Source: Novibacillus thermophilus (GTDB lineage Bacteria > Bacillota > Bacilli > Thermoactinomycetales > Novibacillaceae). From it: a DNA stretch of 64,000 nt. Location of the stretch: the NCBI RefSeq assembly GCF_002005165.1, contig NZ_CP019699.1, forward strand, positions 1,550,001-1,614,000. Direction: 5' to 3'. Positions 8,940-18,802 of the stretch are shown one piece after another (position 1 is the stretch's first letter; the number at the start of each line of letters is the position of its first letter). The notes under the pieces are model-generated. The model was not told where the DNA came from, did not search any database, and saw nothing but the letters and a program-made list of their open reading frames with translations. The translations under genes were made by a program, and so were the position numbers.

Positions 8940-9086
8940 ATCTAGAGAGGATGCACATTTAGATATTTATAAAACCAAAAATGGATAAATATATTCCCCA
9001 AAAAGCTAATGATCAAGAGGAAGAAGGAAGGCCATGTAGGTTACTGCATGGCTGTTCATTTACTTTAGTCGGGAAGGTGGTTATTA

Positions 9087-9353
9087 ATGAAAAAATATCA
9101 ATTAGTGATCTATACCCGTCCTACTTGCTCAGACTGTCAAGCAGGAAAAGAGTTTCTTGCTAGGAATAACATATCTTATATTGACTATGATTTAACAAAA
9201 CAACCGTCTAAGGAAGAAGAATTAATACAGATTTCAGGTACAAGGATTGTCCCGGCGTTTGTTTTTAAAAATAAATCAATCCTTAGGTTGAGTAAAAAAC
9301 CAAAAGTAATTATTGGATTTGAATGGAATGTAGATGAAATAAAAAATTGTTAA
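9087..9353 (+). CDS. Glutaredoxin-like protein
   Basis: An 88-aa thioredoxin-fold protein with the redox motif CSDC (RPTCSDCQAGKEFL) and a conserved cis-Pro region (RIVPAFVF). Glutaredoxin-like proteins of this size reduce disulfides or protein-thiol adducts in the cytoplasm. The C-terminus is slightly unusual and lacks the typical GGxDD; it ends with an isolated Cys. It lies between copA and the sirohaem-protein gene and may help protect thiols under copper stress, which is inference only. AAGGTGG precedes the ATG. Confidence 0.75.
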   Translation: MKKYQLVIYTRPTCSDCQAGKEFLARNNISYIDYDLTKQPSKEEELIQISGTRIVPAFVFKNKSILRLSKKPKVIIGFEWNVDEIKNC

Positions 9354-9443
9354 ATATTAACGGCTGACATTACCTGCATTCTATATAGTGAGTAGCAGTA
9401 CATGGTCGTTTTCAAATGCTTTTTAGTACACTGGGGAATGGAT

Positions 9444-10097
9444 GTGAGAATTAGAATGAACCAAAAAGACAAAATGGTAAAACTCGCTATTAGTGGAGGA
9501 ATATCGTTCGGTGCCAAATTAAATGCCAAACAATTGACTGTGATTGCTGAATACATGAATGAAAGTGATGAGCTGGAGTTAACAACGTTCCAGCAACTTT
9601 ACATTGAGGTACCCGAAAGTAAAGTAGAACAAGTTAAAGAAAAATTTCAAGAGGTGGGTTTATCCTGTTACCCCGTGGGGAATTTCGTAAAAAGTCTAAG
9701 AACCTGCAATTTTTGTAAAGGGGCCGAACAAGAAGGGATGCCGGTTGCCATTGAATTAAACAAACGAATTGCAGGAAAACCAGTTCCCTTTACACTTCGG
9801 CCAGCATATACCGGATGTCCGATTGGCTGTGGTGAACCTATGGTTAATGATATCGGTGTCATGAAGGTAAGAAACGGATATAATTTATATGTTGGGGGAA
9901 AGGCAAAAGGTATGGACGCCCAAACAGGTATCTTATTGATGGAGCAACTGCTACCTAAAAAACTCTATGAGGTTATCGAAAAAATTATTGATATCTATTC
10001 TGAACACGGCAAAAAGAGAGAACCATTCTTTAAGTTTATTAATCGATATGGTCTAGATAACATAAAAAATCAAGCAACCGGACAAAAGCTTTTGTAA
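9444..10097 (+). CDS. Small nitrite/sulfite reductase-like Fe4S4-sirohaem protein
   Basis: About 217 aa with the ferredoxin-like half domain of nitrite/sulfite reductases (residues about 10-75) followed by the cluster-binding part. The motif RTCNFCKG and, about 40 residues on, TGCPIGCGE give the paired Cys of a Fe4S4-sirohaem site. The first pair is spaced CxxC rather than the usual Cx5C, so cofactor binding is uncertain. It is much shorter than full reductases (over 500 aa) and resembles the small NirBD-like proteins of Bacillales with unknown role. Start choice is uncertain: GTG 9444 follows GGGGA at six bases; ATG 9438 and 9456 are alternatives. A terminator follows. Confidence 0.7.
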   Translation: MRIRMNQKDKMVKLAISGGISFGAKLNAKQLTVIAEYMNESDELELTTFQQLYIEVPESKVEQVKEKFQEVGLSCYPVGNFVKSLRTCNFCKGAEQEGMPVAIELNKRIAGKPVPFTLRPAYTGCPIGCGEPMVNDIGVMKVRNGYNLYVGGKAKGMDAQTGILLMEQLLPKKLYEVIEKIIDIYSEHGKKREPFFKFINRYGLDNIKNQATGQKLL

Positions 10098-10116
10098 AAG
10101 TATAATATTATACTCT

Positions 10117-10151
10117 CGGTTTCAAATCACAAGATTTGAGACCGGTTTTTT
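10117..10151 (+). terminator. Terminator after the reductase-like gene
   Basis: CGGTTTCAAATC and GATTTGAGACCG pair (one G-T) around a short loop and are followed by GTTTTTTT. From here to the IS256 end at 10378 I see no gene. Confidence 0.85.
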
Positions 10152-10377
10152 TAACCGACCCTTCCTTATATAGTGCCAATTTAATGCGATTAATTTCACA
10201 CCTAGGGCATTCTCCGTTAGAAAACAATTAAAGGTAAAGGCTTAGTTTTATAATTATTTCTCTTAACTTCGACCCTTTCATTCATAAACTTTATTTATTG
10301 AACATTTTGCGTACATCTTCCGTACGAAATTTTATAATATCCCAGATACAATATTAATGTAGGCAACCCTTTCCATA

Positions 10378-11781
10378 GTTAAGTCCTTATAATTGTGTAA
10401 AATAATTGTGTAAAATGGATTCCTTAAAAATAAAGGAGCCAATTTCAAAATCCTCGGTTAGAATGGAGTTGTCGGAAATACCATTCTGGAGAGGAGAATT
10501 TTGAAATGGCTCAATACCAGATTACCGTAGATCAAGAACTTTTGCAGCAACTTTTTTTAGGACATTCAAAAGACGCTGGTGTAGCGAAATTACTGGAATC
10601 GGTATTAAACCAAATTCTCCAAGCGCAGGTGACCGAACAGCTGGCAGCTGAACGCTATGAACGCACGGATTCCCGTCAAGGCTATCGCAATGGATCCTAT
10701 CCTCATCAATTAACCACTCGGGTGGGGACCATTACGTTACGTGTTCCACGGATTCGAAACGGTCAGTTCTCCACTGAACTGTTTGCCCGTTACCAACGGA
10801 GCGAGCAAGCTTTGGTGTTGGCTTTGATGGAAATGGTCGTGAATGGGGTTTCCACACGTAAAGTGACTCAGATTACCGAAGAGCTTTGCGGCACTCATTT
10901 TTCCAAGTCCACCGTTTCAGACCTGTGCAAAAGGCTTGATCCTATTGTGGAGGCTTGGAATTATCGTCCGCTTTCAGACCGCCGGTTCCCGTTTGTGCTG
11001 GTGGATGCCTTGTACCTCAAAGTCCGTGAGGATGGCCGGGTACGGTCCAGAGGAGTGATGATAGGAATCGGTGTCAACACAGACGGTTACCGGGAAGTCT
11101 TGGGGATCATGACCGGTGACACGGAATCGGAAGCCAGCTGGAGCGAATTTTTCAGTTGGTTAAAACAACGTGGTCTTGGTGGTGTCGATTTGATCACCTC
11201 TGATGACCATGGCGGTTTAGTCCGTGCCATTCGTCACCATTTCCAAGGGGTCACCTGGCAACGCTGTCAAACCCATTTGATGCGTAATATTCTGGATGCC
11301 ACACCAAAAGCGCTGAGAGACGAAGTTCATCGCCATGTCCGTGGCATCCTGGATGCAGCGGATATCGAAACAGCCAGAATGCTTTTGAACGAAACGCTGA
11401 AAGTCTTTGAAGAGAAAGCGCCTAAAGCCATGCGTATTTTGGAAAACGGGTTTGATGATGCCACCGCCGTTTTGGCTTTCCCTGAGAAGTACCGTAAGCG
11501 ACTGCGTACCACCAACAGCGTCGAGCGGTTGAACGAAGAAATCCGCAGACGGGAACGTGTGATTCGCATTTTTCCCAACCGCCAATCGGTGATTCGTCTG
11601 TTGGGGGCCTTACTCATGGAACAGGATGAGAAGTGGGCCAGTGGTCGGAAATACCTCGATATGGAAGATTACTTCACCTGGCGCAAAAGCCATTCAGCAA
11701 AAACACATAGTAAGGTGACACGCATCATGTAGGCAGCTTATCTAACCGAGGAGCTTTTTACACACAATTTTGGACTTGATC
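10378..11781 (+). mobile_element. IS256-family insertion sequence, copy 1
   Basis: The ends were fixed by comparison with the inverted second copy (38013-39403). The left end reads GTTAAGTCCTTATAATTGTG, and the right end, read inward, GATCAAGTCCAAAATTGTGT. These share AAGTCC and AAAATTGTGT, the imperfect terminal repeats. This copy is 1404 bases, 13 longer than copy 2, because AATTGTGTAAAAT is duplicated in its left end. I see no 8-9 bp target duplication at either flank, so the flanks may have been rearranged after insertion. Confidence 0.88.
10506..11732 (+). CDS. IS256-family (mutator-type) transposase
   Basis: A 408-aa DDE transposase of the IS256/MULE class. Family features include the early Q-rich helix and the RNGSYPHQL region, catalytic Asp contexts in VLVDALYLKVRED and LITSDDHGG, the CQTHLMRN motif, and the C-terminal Glu in NSVERLNEEIRRRERVIRIFPN. 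The length is normal and the frame intact, so it should be active. ATG 10506 has GAGAGGAG upstream. The protein is identical to that encoded at 38062-39288 in the opposite orientation. Confidence 0.95.
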   Translation: MAQYQITVDQELLQQLFLGHSKDAGVAKLLESVLNQILQAQVTEQLAAERYERTDSRQGYRNGSYPHQLTTRVGTITLRVPRIRNGQFSTELFARYQRSEQALVLALMEMVVNGVSTRKVTQITEELCGTHFSKSTVSDLCKRLDPIVEAWNYRPLSDRRFPFVLVDALYLKVREDGRVRSRGVMIGIGVNTDGYREVLGIMTGDTESEASWSEFFSWLKQRGLGGVDLITSDDHGGLVRAIRHHFQGVTWQRCQTHLMRNILDATPKALRDEVHRHVRGILDAADIETARMLLNETLKVFEEKAPKAMRILENGFDDATAVLAFPEKYRKRLRTTNSVERLNEEIRRRERVIRIFPNRQSVIRLLGALLMEQDEKWASGRKYLDMEDYFTWRKSHSAKTHSKVTRIM

Positions 11782-11864
11782 TTAGGATAATCAATAGTAT
11801 TATATAAAAGTATCAATCACATACGAGTGATACGTTGGGAAAAAAATAAAATAGTCGAATTTAC

Positions 11865-11896
11865 TTGACCGTGTACTATGGTACACGGTTTATAAT
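11865..11896 (+). promoter_or_regulatory. mer operator-promoter with 20-bp spacer
   Basis: TTGACC (11865-11870) and TATAAT (11891-11896) are 20 bp apart, the over-long spacing typical of MerR-activated promoters. The spacer holds the perfect palindrome CCGTGTAC-TATG-GTACACGG (11869-11888). MerR would bind here, repress without Hg(II) and untwist the spacer when Hg(II) binds. The promoter reads into merR itself, so this operon is autoregulated. Confidence 0.88.
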
Positions 11897-11915
11897 ATTC
11901 ATGGGGTGAAATAAG

Positions 11916-12307
11916 ATGATTTATCGCATTAGTGAGTTTGCAGATAAATGTCGAGTTAATAAAGAAACGATCAGATATTACGAGCGAAAAAATTTATTAC
12001 AAGAACCTCACCGAACGGAAGCTGGTTATCGGATATATTCATATGATGACGTTAAGCGTGTTGGGTTTATTAAACGAATACAGGAACTTGGTTTTTCTTT
12101 AAGCGAGATTTATAAATTACTTGGTGTTGTAGATAAAGATGAAGTTCGTTGTCAAGATATGTTCGAATTTGTTTCTAAAAACAAAAGGAAGTGCAAACAC
12201 AAATAGAGGATTTAAAACGAATTGAAACTATGTTAGACGACTTAAAACAACGATGTCCAGATGAAAAGCAATTACATTCGTGTCCAATAATAGAAACGTT
12301 AACATGA
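11916..12307 (+). pseudogene. merR: Mercury regulator MerR, frameshifted
   Basis: The first frame (96 codons, to 12206) encodes the winged-helix half: [28 protein letters not shown] and [15 protein letters not shown], including the first Hg ligand Cys in VRCQDM. At an A-rich run near 12178-12190 the frame shifts. The rest of a normal MerR ([30 protein letters not shown]) is encoded in another frame, ending TGA 12305-12307. The other two Hg-binding Cys lie in that second part. If the shift is real, the short product could bind DNA but not mercury. A one-base assembly error in the A run is the alternative. The intact protein would be about 130 aa. Confidence 0.85.
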
Positions 12308-12334
12308 GAGATTAATTAAGAAAGGAGCTTTTTT

Positions 12335-13975
12335 ATGAATAAATTTAAGGTAAACATTCAAGGAATGACTTGTACGGGTTGTGAAAAACACGTAGAATCA
12401 GCACTTGAAAAGATAGGTGCTAAAAATATTGAGTCTAGTTTTCGTCGTGGTGAAGCAGTATTTGAGCTGCCCGATAATATTGAGGTTGAAAGTGCAATAA
12501 AGGCGATTGGTGAAGCAAATTACCAAGCCGGAGAAATTGAAGAAGTATCTTCACTAGAAAACGTGGCGTTAATTAATGAAGACAATTATGACCTTCTTAT
12601 TATTGGTTCTGGTGCTGCTGCCTTTTCTTCGGCAATTAAAGCTATAGAATACGGTGCAAAAGTTGGAATGATTGAGCGTGGAACGGTTGGGGGAACCTGT
12701 GTGAATATTGGCTGTGTTCCGTCAAAAACTCTTCTTAGGGCAGGGGAAATTAATTATTTATCAAAAGACAATCCGTTTATAGGTTTACAAACATCCGCTG
12801 GAGAAGTGGATTTAGCTAGTTTAATCACGCAAAAGGATAAATTGGTGAGCGAACTTCGGAATCAAAAATATATGGATTTAATTGATGAATATAATTTTGA
12901 TTTAATTAAAGGTGAAGCAAAATTCGTTGATGCTAGTACGGTTGAGGTCAATGGGGCAAAGTTATCTGCAAAACGCTTTTTAATTGCAACAGGTGCATCG
13001 CCTTCGTTGCCCCAAATTTCAGGACTTGAAAAAATGGACTATTTAACTAGTACAACACTTCTTGAGTTAAAGAAAATACCAAAACGATTAACTGTAATTG
13101 GTTCAGGATACATTGGAATGGAGCTTGGACAACTATTTCATCATTTAGGTTCAGAAATAACGCTTATGCAAAGAAGTGAGCGACTTTTAAAGGAGTATGA
13201 CCCTGAGATTTCAGAGTCAGTTGAAAAAGCGTTAATTGAACAGGGTATAAACCTTGTCAAAGGGGCAACTTTTGAGCGTGTTGAACAAAGTGGAGAGATA
13301 AAAAAGGTTTACGTAACAGTAAATGGCAGTAGAGAAGTCATTGAATCAGATCAGTTACTTGTTGCCACTGGAAGAAAACCAAATACGGATTCGTTAAATT
13401 TAAGTGCAGCAGGTGTTGAAACTGGAAAAAATAATGAAATCCTGATCAATGATTTTGGTCAAACAAGTAATGAAAAGATTTATGCAGCAGGAGATGTGAC
13501 TTTAGGACCGCAATTTGTATATGTAGCTGCCTATGAAGGTGGAATTATTACTGATAATGCTATAGGTGGGTTAAACAAAAAAATAGATTTATCGGTAGTT
13601 CCTGCTGTTACGTTTACGAATCCAACGGTTGCAACGGTTGGTTTAACAGAAGAACAAGCAAAAGAGAAAGGGTATGATGTGAAGACATCTGTATTACCTT
13701 TAGATGCTGTTCCAAGAGCAATTGTAAACCGTGAAACAACCGGTGTATTTAAACTAGTAGCAGATGCAGAAACACTAAAAGTATTAGGGGTTCATATTGT
13801 ATCTGAGAATGCAGGAGATGTCATCTATGCAGCATCATTAGCTGTTAAATTTGGCTTAACGATAGAAGATTTAACAGAAACCCTAGCACCATATTTAACA
13901 ATGGCTGAAGGGCTAAAATTAGCTGCACTTACGTTCGATAAAGATGTTTCGAAATTATCTTGTTGTGCAGGCTAA
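12335..13975 (+). CDS. merA: Mercuric reductase MerA
   Basis: A 546-aa FAD flavoprotein that reduces Hg(II) to volatile Hg(0) with NADPH in the cytoplasm. It has one N-terminal metal-binding domain (GMTCTGC near residue 13), the FAD-binding [13 protein letters not shown], the redox pair in [13 protein letters not shown], the NAD(P)-binding [10 protein letters not shown], the FAD motif YAAGDVT, and the C-terminal vicinal Cys pair (SCCAG) that delivers Hg(II) to the active site. AGAAAGGAG precedes the ATG. It lies 27 bases after merR. No merT, merP or merB is present, so mercury uptake must use another route or this is a trimmed operon. Confidence 0.95.
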   Translation: MNKFKVNIQGMTCTGCEKHVESALEKIGAKNIESSFRRGEAVFELPDNIEVESAIKAIGEANYQAGEIEEVSSLENVALINEDNYDLLIIGSGAAAFSSAIKAIEYGAKVGMIERGTVGGTCVNIGCVPSKTLLRAGEINYLSKDNPFIGLQTSAGEVDLASLITQKDKLVSELRNQKYMDLIDEYNFDLIKGEAKFVDASTVEVNGAKLSAKRFLIATGASPSLPQISGLEKMDYLTSTTLLELKKIPKRLTVIGSGYIGMELGQLFHHLGSEITLMQRSERLLKEYDPEISESVEKALIEQGINLVKGATFERVEQSGEIKKVYVTVNGSREVIESDQLLVATGRKPNTDSLNLSAAGVETGKNNEILINDFGQTSNEKIYAAGDVTLGPQFVYVAAYEGGIITDNAIGGLNKKIDLSVVPAVTFTNPTVATVGLTEEQAKEKGYDVKTSVLPLDAVPRAIVNRETTGVFKLVADAETLKVLGVHIVSENAGDVIYAASLAVKFGLTIEDLTETLAPYLTMAEGLKLAALTFDKDVSKLSCCAG

Positions 13976-14019
13976 GGGAACTTTTTTTACAACTCCCTAT
14001 TCAAGTGAACCAGCTAATA

Positions 14020-14050
14020 CTTTACTAAAGTGTGCAGTAGTTTAGCAAAG
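14020..14050. repeat. Short inverted repeat downstream of merA
   Basis: CTTTACTAAA (14020-14029) and TTTAGCAAAG (14041-14050) pair with one mismatch around an 11-nt loop. There is no clear T run, so it is a weak terminator at best. It could instead be an old IS end. Confidence 0.35.
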
Positions 14051-14098
14051 TCTACAAAAAATTTCATACACTATTTTGCGATTATATAAATGCTTTAA

Positions 14099-15560
14099 GG
14101 GATTTTCTAAGTGCATTTGTGGTCACAAAAATAATTTAACACTGATGATTTCGACATCAAATCTATAATTGATACCTTAACACCGCAGAGTAATAAAGGA
14201 TGAACAATATGTCAGACTTATTATCCCTACCAGACATTAAAACAATAGAACCACCACAAGAAAATGAAACCGATATGATGTTTAAAGTTGAAGCAGTCGG
14301 ACCACCTGAACGTTGTCCTGAATGTGGTTTTGACAAGTTGTACAAACACGGTTCAAGAAATCAACTAATTATGGATTTGCCCATTCGTTTAAAGCGAGTG
14401 GGTTTACAATTGAACCGTAGACGATACAAGTGTCGTGAATGCGGATCTACCTTCTGGGAACGCCTAATATCTGTAGATGAAAAGCGTAGTATGACCAAAA
14501 GGCTTTTAAAGTCCATTCAAGAGCAATCCATGTCTAAGACCTTTGTAGAAGTCGCAGAAAGCGTTGGTGTTGACGAGAAAACCATTAGGAACGTTTTTAA
14601 GGACTATGTGGCACTCAAAGAACGTGAATACCAGTTTGAAACTCCTAAGTGGCTTGGGATAGACGAGATACATATTATCCGTAGACCTCGGCTTGTATTG
14701 ACTAATATTGAACGCAGGACTATTTATGACATCAAGCCTAACCGTAACAAGGAAACAGTCATCCAACGTCTTTCAGAAATCAGTGACAGGACTTACATTG
14801 AGTACGTCACAATGGACATGTGGAAGCCCTACAAAGACGCAGTGAACACTATCCTTCCACACGCTAAAGTTGTCGTAGATAAGTTTCATGTAGTTAGAAT
14901 GGCTAATCAAGCCTTAGATAACGTCAGAAAGTCTTTGAAAGCCAATATGAGCCAAAAAGAAAGACGTACCCTTATGCGTGAAAGGTTTATCCTTCTAAAG
15001 CGTAAACACGATCTAAATGAACGTGAATCATTCCTCTTAGATACTTGGTTAGGTAATCTTCCTGCTTTAAAAGAAGCCTATGAACTCAAAGAAGAGTTTT
15101 ACTGGATATGGGATACTCCTGATCCAGATGAAGGTCGTCTTCGTTATAGTCAATGGAGACACCGTTGTATGTCCAGTAACTCTAAAGACGCATATAAAGA
15201 CCTCGTGAGAGCCGTAGACAACTGGCATGTCGAAATATTCAACTACTTTGATAAAAGGCTCACTAACGCTTATACAGAGTCAATTAACAGCATTATTAGG
15301 CAGGTAGAGCGAATGGGTAGAGGTTACTCGTTTGATGCCTTACGAGCCAAAATCCTTTTCAATGAGAAGCTCCATAAAAAGCGTAAGCCACGATTTAATT
15401 CAAGTGCTTTCAATAAAGCTATGTTATACGATACTTTCAATTGGTATGAAGTGAATGATCACGACATTACAGACAACTTTGGTGTCGATTTTTCCACACT
15501 TATTAAGAATTTGGAGAAGGGTGATTTATAAGCCCTTTTCCACCATAAAATCCGAATACC
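14099..15560 (+). mobile_element. ISL3-family element (ends approximate)
   Basis: The element is defined by its intact transposase (14200-15531). The right boundary must lie near 15553-15562, because kinase coding sequence (KKFLSDISHEL) resumes there. The left boundary is a guess: GGGATTTTC at 14099 loosely resembles the inverted right end GGGTATTC. No perfect terminal repeats or 8-bp target duplication could be seen. Confidence 0.5.
14200..15531 (+). CDS. ISL3-family transposase
   Basis: A 443-aa transposase with an N-terminal zinc finger (CPECGFDKLYKHG and YKCRECGSTFWERL), a helix-turn-helix region (VGVDEKTIRNVFKDY), and the DDE catalytic core typical of ISL3: LGIDEIHI, MDMWKPYKDA with DKFHVVRMAN, and Glu in NAYTESINSIIR. 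The length is normal and the frame intact. A GATGAAC context precedes the start; ATG 14200 or 14209 could be used. Its arrival removed the 5' part of the adjacent kinase gene. Confidence 0.93.
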   Translation: MNNMSDLLSLPDIKTIEPPQENETDMMFKVEAVGPPERCPECGFDKLYKHGSRNQLIMDLPIRLKRVGLQLNRRRYKCRECGSTFWERLISVDEKRSMTKRLLKSIQEQSMSKTFVEVAESVGVDEKTIRNVFKDYVALKEREYQFETPKWLGIDEIHIIRRPRLVLTNIERRTIYDIKPNRNKETVIQRLSEISDRTYIEYVTMDMWKPYKDAVNTILPHAKVVVDKFHVVRMANQALDNVRKSLKANMSQKERRTLMRERFILLKRKHDLNERESFLLDTWLGNLPALKEAYELKEEFYWIWDTPDPDEGRLRYSQWRHRCMSSNSKDAYKDLVRAVDNWHVEIFNYFDKRLTNAYTESINSIIRQVERMGRGYSFDALRAKILFNEKLHKKRKPRFNSSAFNKAMLYDTFNWYEVNDHDITDNFGVDFSTLIKNLEKGDL

Positions 15561-15561
15561 C

Positions 15562-16221
15562 AAAAAATTCTTGTCTGATATATCACACGAACTGCGCACC
15601 CCGATTACGTACATTAAGGGCTACGCCTCCCTATTGATGGATAAAAAGGTTAAACCTTTCAAGCAACAGCAATTATTTGAGATCATTTCGAGTGAGGCGG
15701 AACGGTTGGAACATTTAGTAGAAGATTTAGTGACTCTTAGCCGACTGGATGAAGGGCGCGTCCAACTTCAACTGGAGGAAGTGGACCTCAAATCCTTATT
15801 GGAAAAGGTGGCAAACCGGATTCAATCTTATGCTGAACGGGAAGGCTATCACCTTTCCCTTGAATTAGAACACGTGAGAATCAAGGGAGATCCCCGAAGA
15901 TTGACTCAAGTGCTCATGAATTTAATGGAGAATGCTATTCGTTATTCAGGAAGAGAAAAACGAATTGAACTCCGCTTGTATCGTCATGGTTGGCAAGCAG
16001 TCATCGAAGTGGAGGACCACGGTCACGGTATTTCTGGAAAGGAGTTGCCTTATATATGGGAGCGGTTTTACCGTGTGGAAAAATCCCGTTCACGACAGTT
16101 TGGGGGCAGTGGTCTTGGATTACCTATTTCTCGTGAACTTGTGGAACTTCACGGGGGAGCATTGATGTACAAAGTCATGCAGGTAAGGGAACGGTATTTC
16201 GTATTTATTTACCCTTATTAG
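15562..16221 (+). pseudogene. Sensor histidine kinase, 5' part lost at the ISL3 junction
   Basis: Only the cytoplasmic catalytic half remains: phosphoacceptor SDISHELRTPITYIKGYA at the very start, N box NLMENAIRYS, VEDHGHGIS, WERFYRVEKSRSR and GLGLPISREL. No membrane segments, sensor region or HAMP survive, and no start codon with a ribosome site precedes it. The retained part is very like the kinase at 47789-49207 (ISHELRTPVTYLEGYA, FERFYRVEKSRSR). By that parallel, a response regulator gene would be expected upstream, but it is gone. The gene should be inactive as a sensor. It is followed by a small membrane protein gene, as in the 49-kb locus. Confidence 0.85.
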
Positions 16222-16237
16222 AAGGGGGTCATCAAAA

Positions 16238-16537
16238 ATGACAAAGCGTGAGATTGTTTTAGCAGTTGCCCTCCTAAGTGTAGGTTTGGGATGTTTGTTT
16301 CTGTCCGTACAAGCCCCGATTCCGCTCGCGATGGATTGGATGATGGGCCTCATGCATATGATTCCGGTCTTATTCGTTTGTCTATTAGTGGTTGGAGCAG
16401 TGTTGTTGATCTGGCGTGCTTTAAACAGGCCTTTTGGAACGTGTGATCGATGTGACCAGTCATTAAAAAAGGACTGGCATTATTGCCCAAACTGCGGAAA
16501 AGAAGTCAATAGAACGATCATGCAGGAAGAAAAATAG
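16238..16537 (+). CDS. Small membrane protein with C-terminal zinc ribbon
   Basis: A 99-aa protein with two membrane segments (about residues 6-25 and 38-60) and a cytoplasmic zinc ribbon, CDRCDQSLKKDWHYCPNCGKE. AAGGGGG precedes the ATG. It follows the truncated kinase by 16 bases and corresponds in position to the small two-segment protein that follows the kinase at 49204-49410, though that one lacks the ribbon. This suggests an accessory membrane partner of the two-component system. Function unknown. Confidence 0.65.
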   Translation: MTKREIVLAVALLSVGLGCLFLSVQAPIPLAMDWMMGLMHMIPVLFVCLLVVGAVLLIWRALNRPFGTCDRCDQSLKKDWHYCPNCGKEVNRTIMQEEK

Positions 16538-16548
16538 GAAAAAATGCA

Positions 16549-16577
16549 CAGGGATCTGGTACCATTTCAGATCCCTG
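16549..16577 (-). terminator. Terminator of copB
   Basis: CAGGGATCTG (16549-16558) and CAGATCCCTG (16568-16577) form a perfect ten-pair stem. On the minus strand it is followed by TGCATTTTTT, on the plus strand by no T run, so it mainly ends copB transcription. Confidence 0.8.
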
Positions 16578-16582
16578 TAATA

Positions 16583-18706
16583 TCAACTGTTCAGCTTCAA
16601 AAGCCGTGCATTGATCGCGACAATGATCGTACTCAGTGACATAAGGACGGCACCGAGTGCAGGGCTAAGTAAAATGCCGATACCGAATAACACACCGGCA
16701 GCGAGCGGTATGGCAACAGCGTTGTAACCTGTTGCCCAAAACAGGTTTTGGATCATTTTGCGGTAGGTGGATTTGGCTAATTCGAGAATGGACAATACAT
16801 CGTTCGGATTGTTGCGTACGAGGACGATGTCCGCTGTTTCCACTGCGACATCCGTACCAGCACCGATGGCGATGCCGACGTCGGCTTGAGCAAGTGCTGG
16901 CGCGTCGTTTACACCGTCACCGACCATGGCGGTAATCAGACCGCGCTGTTGAACTTCCTTGATTTTTTCCGCTTTTCCGTCCGGCAGGACCTCAGCGAAG
17001 TAATCGTCTAGTTCCAACTGTTTCGCAACCCACTGGGCCACTTGTTTATTGTCACCGGTCAGCATCATACACTGTACACCCTGTTCCTTTAACGCCTGAA
17101 TCGCCCTTTTCGAATCTTCACGGATGATATCGGCGAGAGCAATGCTTCCGGCGGGTTCTTCACCGACCAGAACAAAGACAACCGTCTTACCCTCGGCAGA
17201 GAGTTCAGATAAAGTATCCTCATTAAATGGGATATCGTGTTCGCGCAAATACCCGGGGCTAACGACTTTGATGTCCCGTCCGTCTACGGTTCCTTCCAGC
17301 CCCTTGCCGGTTAACGAAGAAAAGGAATCGACCTCCAGTAGTTTCGTCTTTCGTTGCTCGGCCTCACGCACAATCCCCTGTGCAATGGGATGTCCGGATT
17401 GAGCTTCCAGCGACGCTGCCCATTGAAACACTTCATCTTCGTCAAAGTCACCGAAAATGTCCAAATTCGTGACACCAAACTGTCCTTCCGTTAACGTTCC
17501 AGTTTTGTCAAACACGACTGCCTCAAGATTGCGCGCACGTTCGAAAGCAGCCCGATCCCGGATAAGGAGGCCGTTTTTGGCCGAGAGGGCGGTGGAAGTG
17601 GAGACGACGAGCGGCACGGCCAAACCAAGGGCGTGGGGGCAGGTAATCACCATGACCGTGACCATCCGTTCCACGGAAAACGCAAAATCGTAGCCGAGTA
17701 CCAGCCAGATGAATAGTGTACCGAACCCCCCAACTAATGCCACCATGGTCAGCCAAAACCCGGCCCGGTTGGACAAGTCCTGGGTTTTGGAACGGCTTTT
17801 TTGCGCTTCCTCTACCAGACTGACCACTTGGGACAGATAGCTGTCTTCACCGGTTTTATCAATCTCAATCGTGAGCGCTCCTTCCCCGTTAATTGATCCC
17901 CCGATGGCGGTATCGCCCTGTTGCTTTTCGATTGGAGTCGATTCGCCGGTTAACATCGATTCATCGATGGTCGTGTGACCTTTGATGATTGTCCCGTCTG
18001 CCGGTACTTTTTCGCCCGGTTTAATTAGAACCCGATCCCCTTGTTGCAGTTGTTGGATGGGGACGTCCGTGACTATGCCGTCATCCTGCAGCAGATGAGC
18101 TTCTGTTGGCATGAGTTCAACTAGCTCTTCCAGCGCACGGGACGCGCCCATGACCGAGCGCATTTCCAGCCAGTGTCCTACCAGCATAATGTCAATCAAC
18201 GTGGCGAGCTCCCAGAAAAACATTTCCCCTTTCAGGCCAAAGACAACAAGGCTGCTGTAACCGTAAGCGACGGTAATCGCCAGTGCGATCAAAGTCATCA
18301 TGCCGGGTTGTTTTGTTTTCAACTCATCGGCCATTCCGCTTAAAAACGGCCAACCGCCATAAAAGAAGATAACCGTAGATAAAGCGAATAAAAGATACAA
18401 ATCTCCGCTGAATCGCCAAGCATTTCCCACGCCGAGGAACGATTGAATCATCGGTGATAAAGCGAGGATGGGAATTGTCAAAACGAGCGATATCCAAAAC
18501 CGCTTTTTAAAGTCGGCGATCATGTGTTCATGATGATCGCCATGTCCATGACCTCCGTGATCGCCATGATGGTGTCCACTGTGATCATGATGGTCTTCGT
18601 GGTGTTGTTCGTGATTCGCATGGTTCGTATGATGCCCTTCTTGGTGATGGGTGTGGCTACCGGAGTGATGGCTTCGGTGTTGTTGGTTGGATGGATGATT
18701 GTCCAC
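16583..18706 (-). CDS. copB: Copper P-type ATPase of the CopB (CPH) class
   Basis: A 707-aa P1B ATPase. The N-terminus has no CxxC domain but is extremely His-rich over the first 65 residues (repeats such as [20 protein letters not shown]), a likely metal-binding sink. The membrane metal site is CPH ([13 protein letters not shown]), which marks the CopB or P1B-3 class, generally linked to Cu(II)/Cu(I) or silver export. Also visible are [26 protein letters not shown] and [10 protein letters not shown]. The start is GTG 18706 with AAGGAGAC upstream. It is divergent from the tlpA-ccdA operon, and the shared 165-bp gap holds the direct-repeat regulator site at 18803-18824, which could control both. 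Confidence 0.92.
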   Translation of the reverse strand: MDNHPSNQQHRSHHSGSHTHHQEGHHTNHANHEQHHEDHHDHSGHHHGDHGGHGHGDHHEHMIADFKKRFWISLVLTIPILALSPMIQSFLGVGNAWRFSGDLYLLFALSTVIFFYGGWPFLSGMADELKTKQPGMMTLIALAITVAYGYSSLVVFGLKGEMFFWELATLIDIMLVGHWLEMRSVMGASRALEELVELMPTEAHLLQDDGIVTDVPIQQLQQGDRVLIKPGEKVPADGTIIKGHTTIDESMLTGESTPIEKQQGDTAIGGSINGEGALTIEIDKTGEDSYLSQVVSLVEEAQKSRSKTQDLSNRAGFWLTMVALVGGFGTLFIWLVLGYDFAFSVERMVTVMVITCPHALGLAVPLVVSTSTALSAKNGLLIRDRAAFERARNLEAVVFDKTGTLTEGQFGVTNLDIFGDFDEDEVFQWAASLEAQSGHPIAQGIVREAEQRKTKLLEVDSFSSLTGKGLEGTVDGRDIKVVSPGYLREHDIPFNEDTLSELSAEGKTVVFVLVGEEPAGSIALADIIREDSKRAIQALKEQGVQCMMLTGDNKQVAQWVAKQLELDDYFAEVLPDGKAEKIKEVQQRGLITAMVGDGVNDAPALAQADVGIAIGAGTDVAVETADIVLVRNNPNDVLSILELAKSTYRKMIQNLFWATGYNAVAIPLAAGVLFGIGILLSPALGAVLMSLSTIIVAINARLLKLNS

Positions 18707-18802
18707 GGAATTCGTCTCCTTCGTCTATCAGTGTTCCTATCGTATTATTTTCCCACTTATAATTGTTATCAAACAACATCAGCGGACGCAAATATGTGCA
18801 AA

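Noticed and set aside
9031-9052. GCCATG/CATGGC hairpin after copA as terminator
   Set aside because: Six-pair stem with no T run. Too weak.
14035-14110. Perfect ISL3 left terminal repeat
   Set aside because: Several AT-rich candidates exist, but none matches the right end well, so the left border is only approximate.
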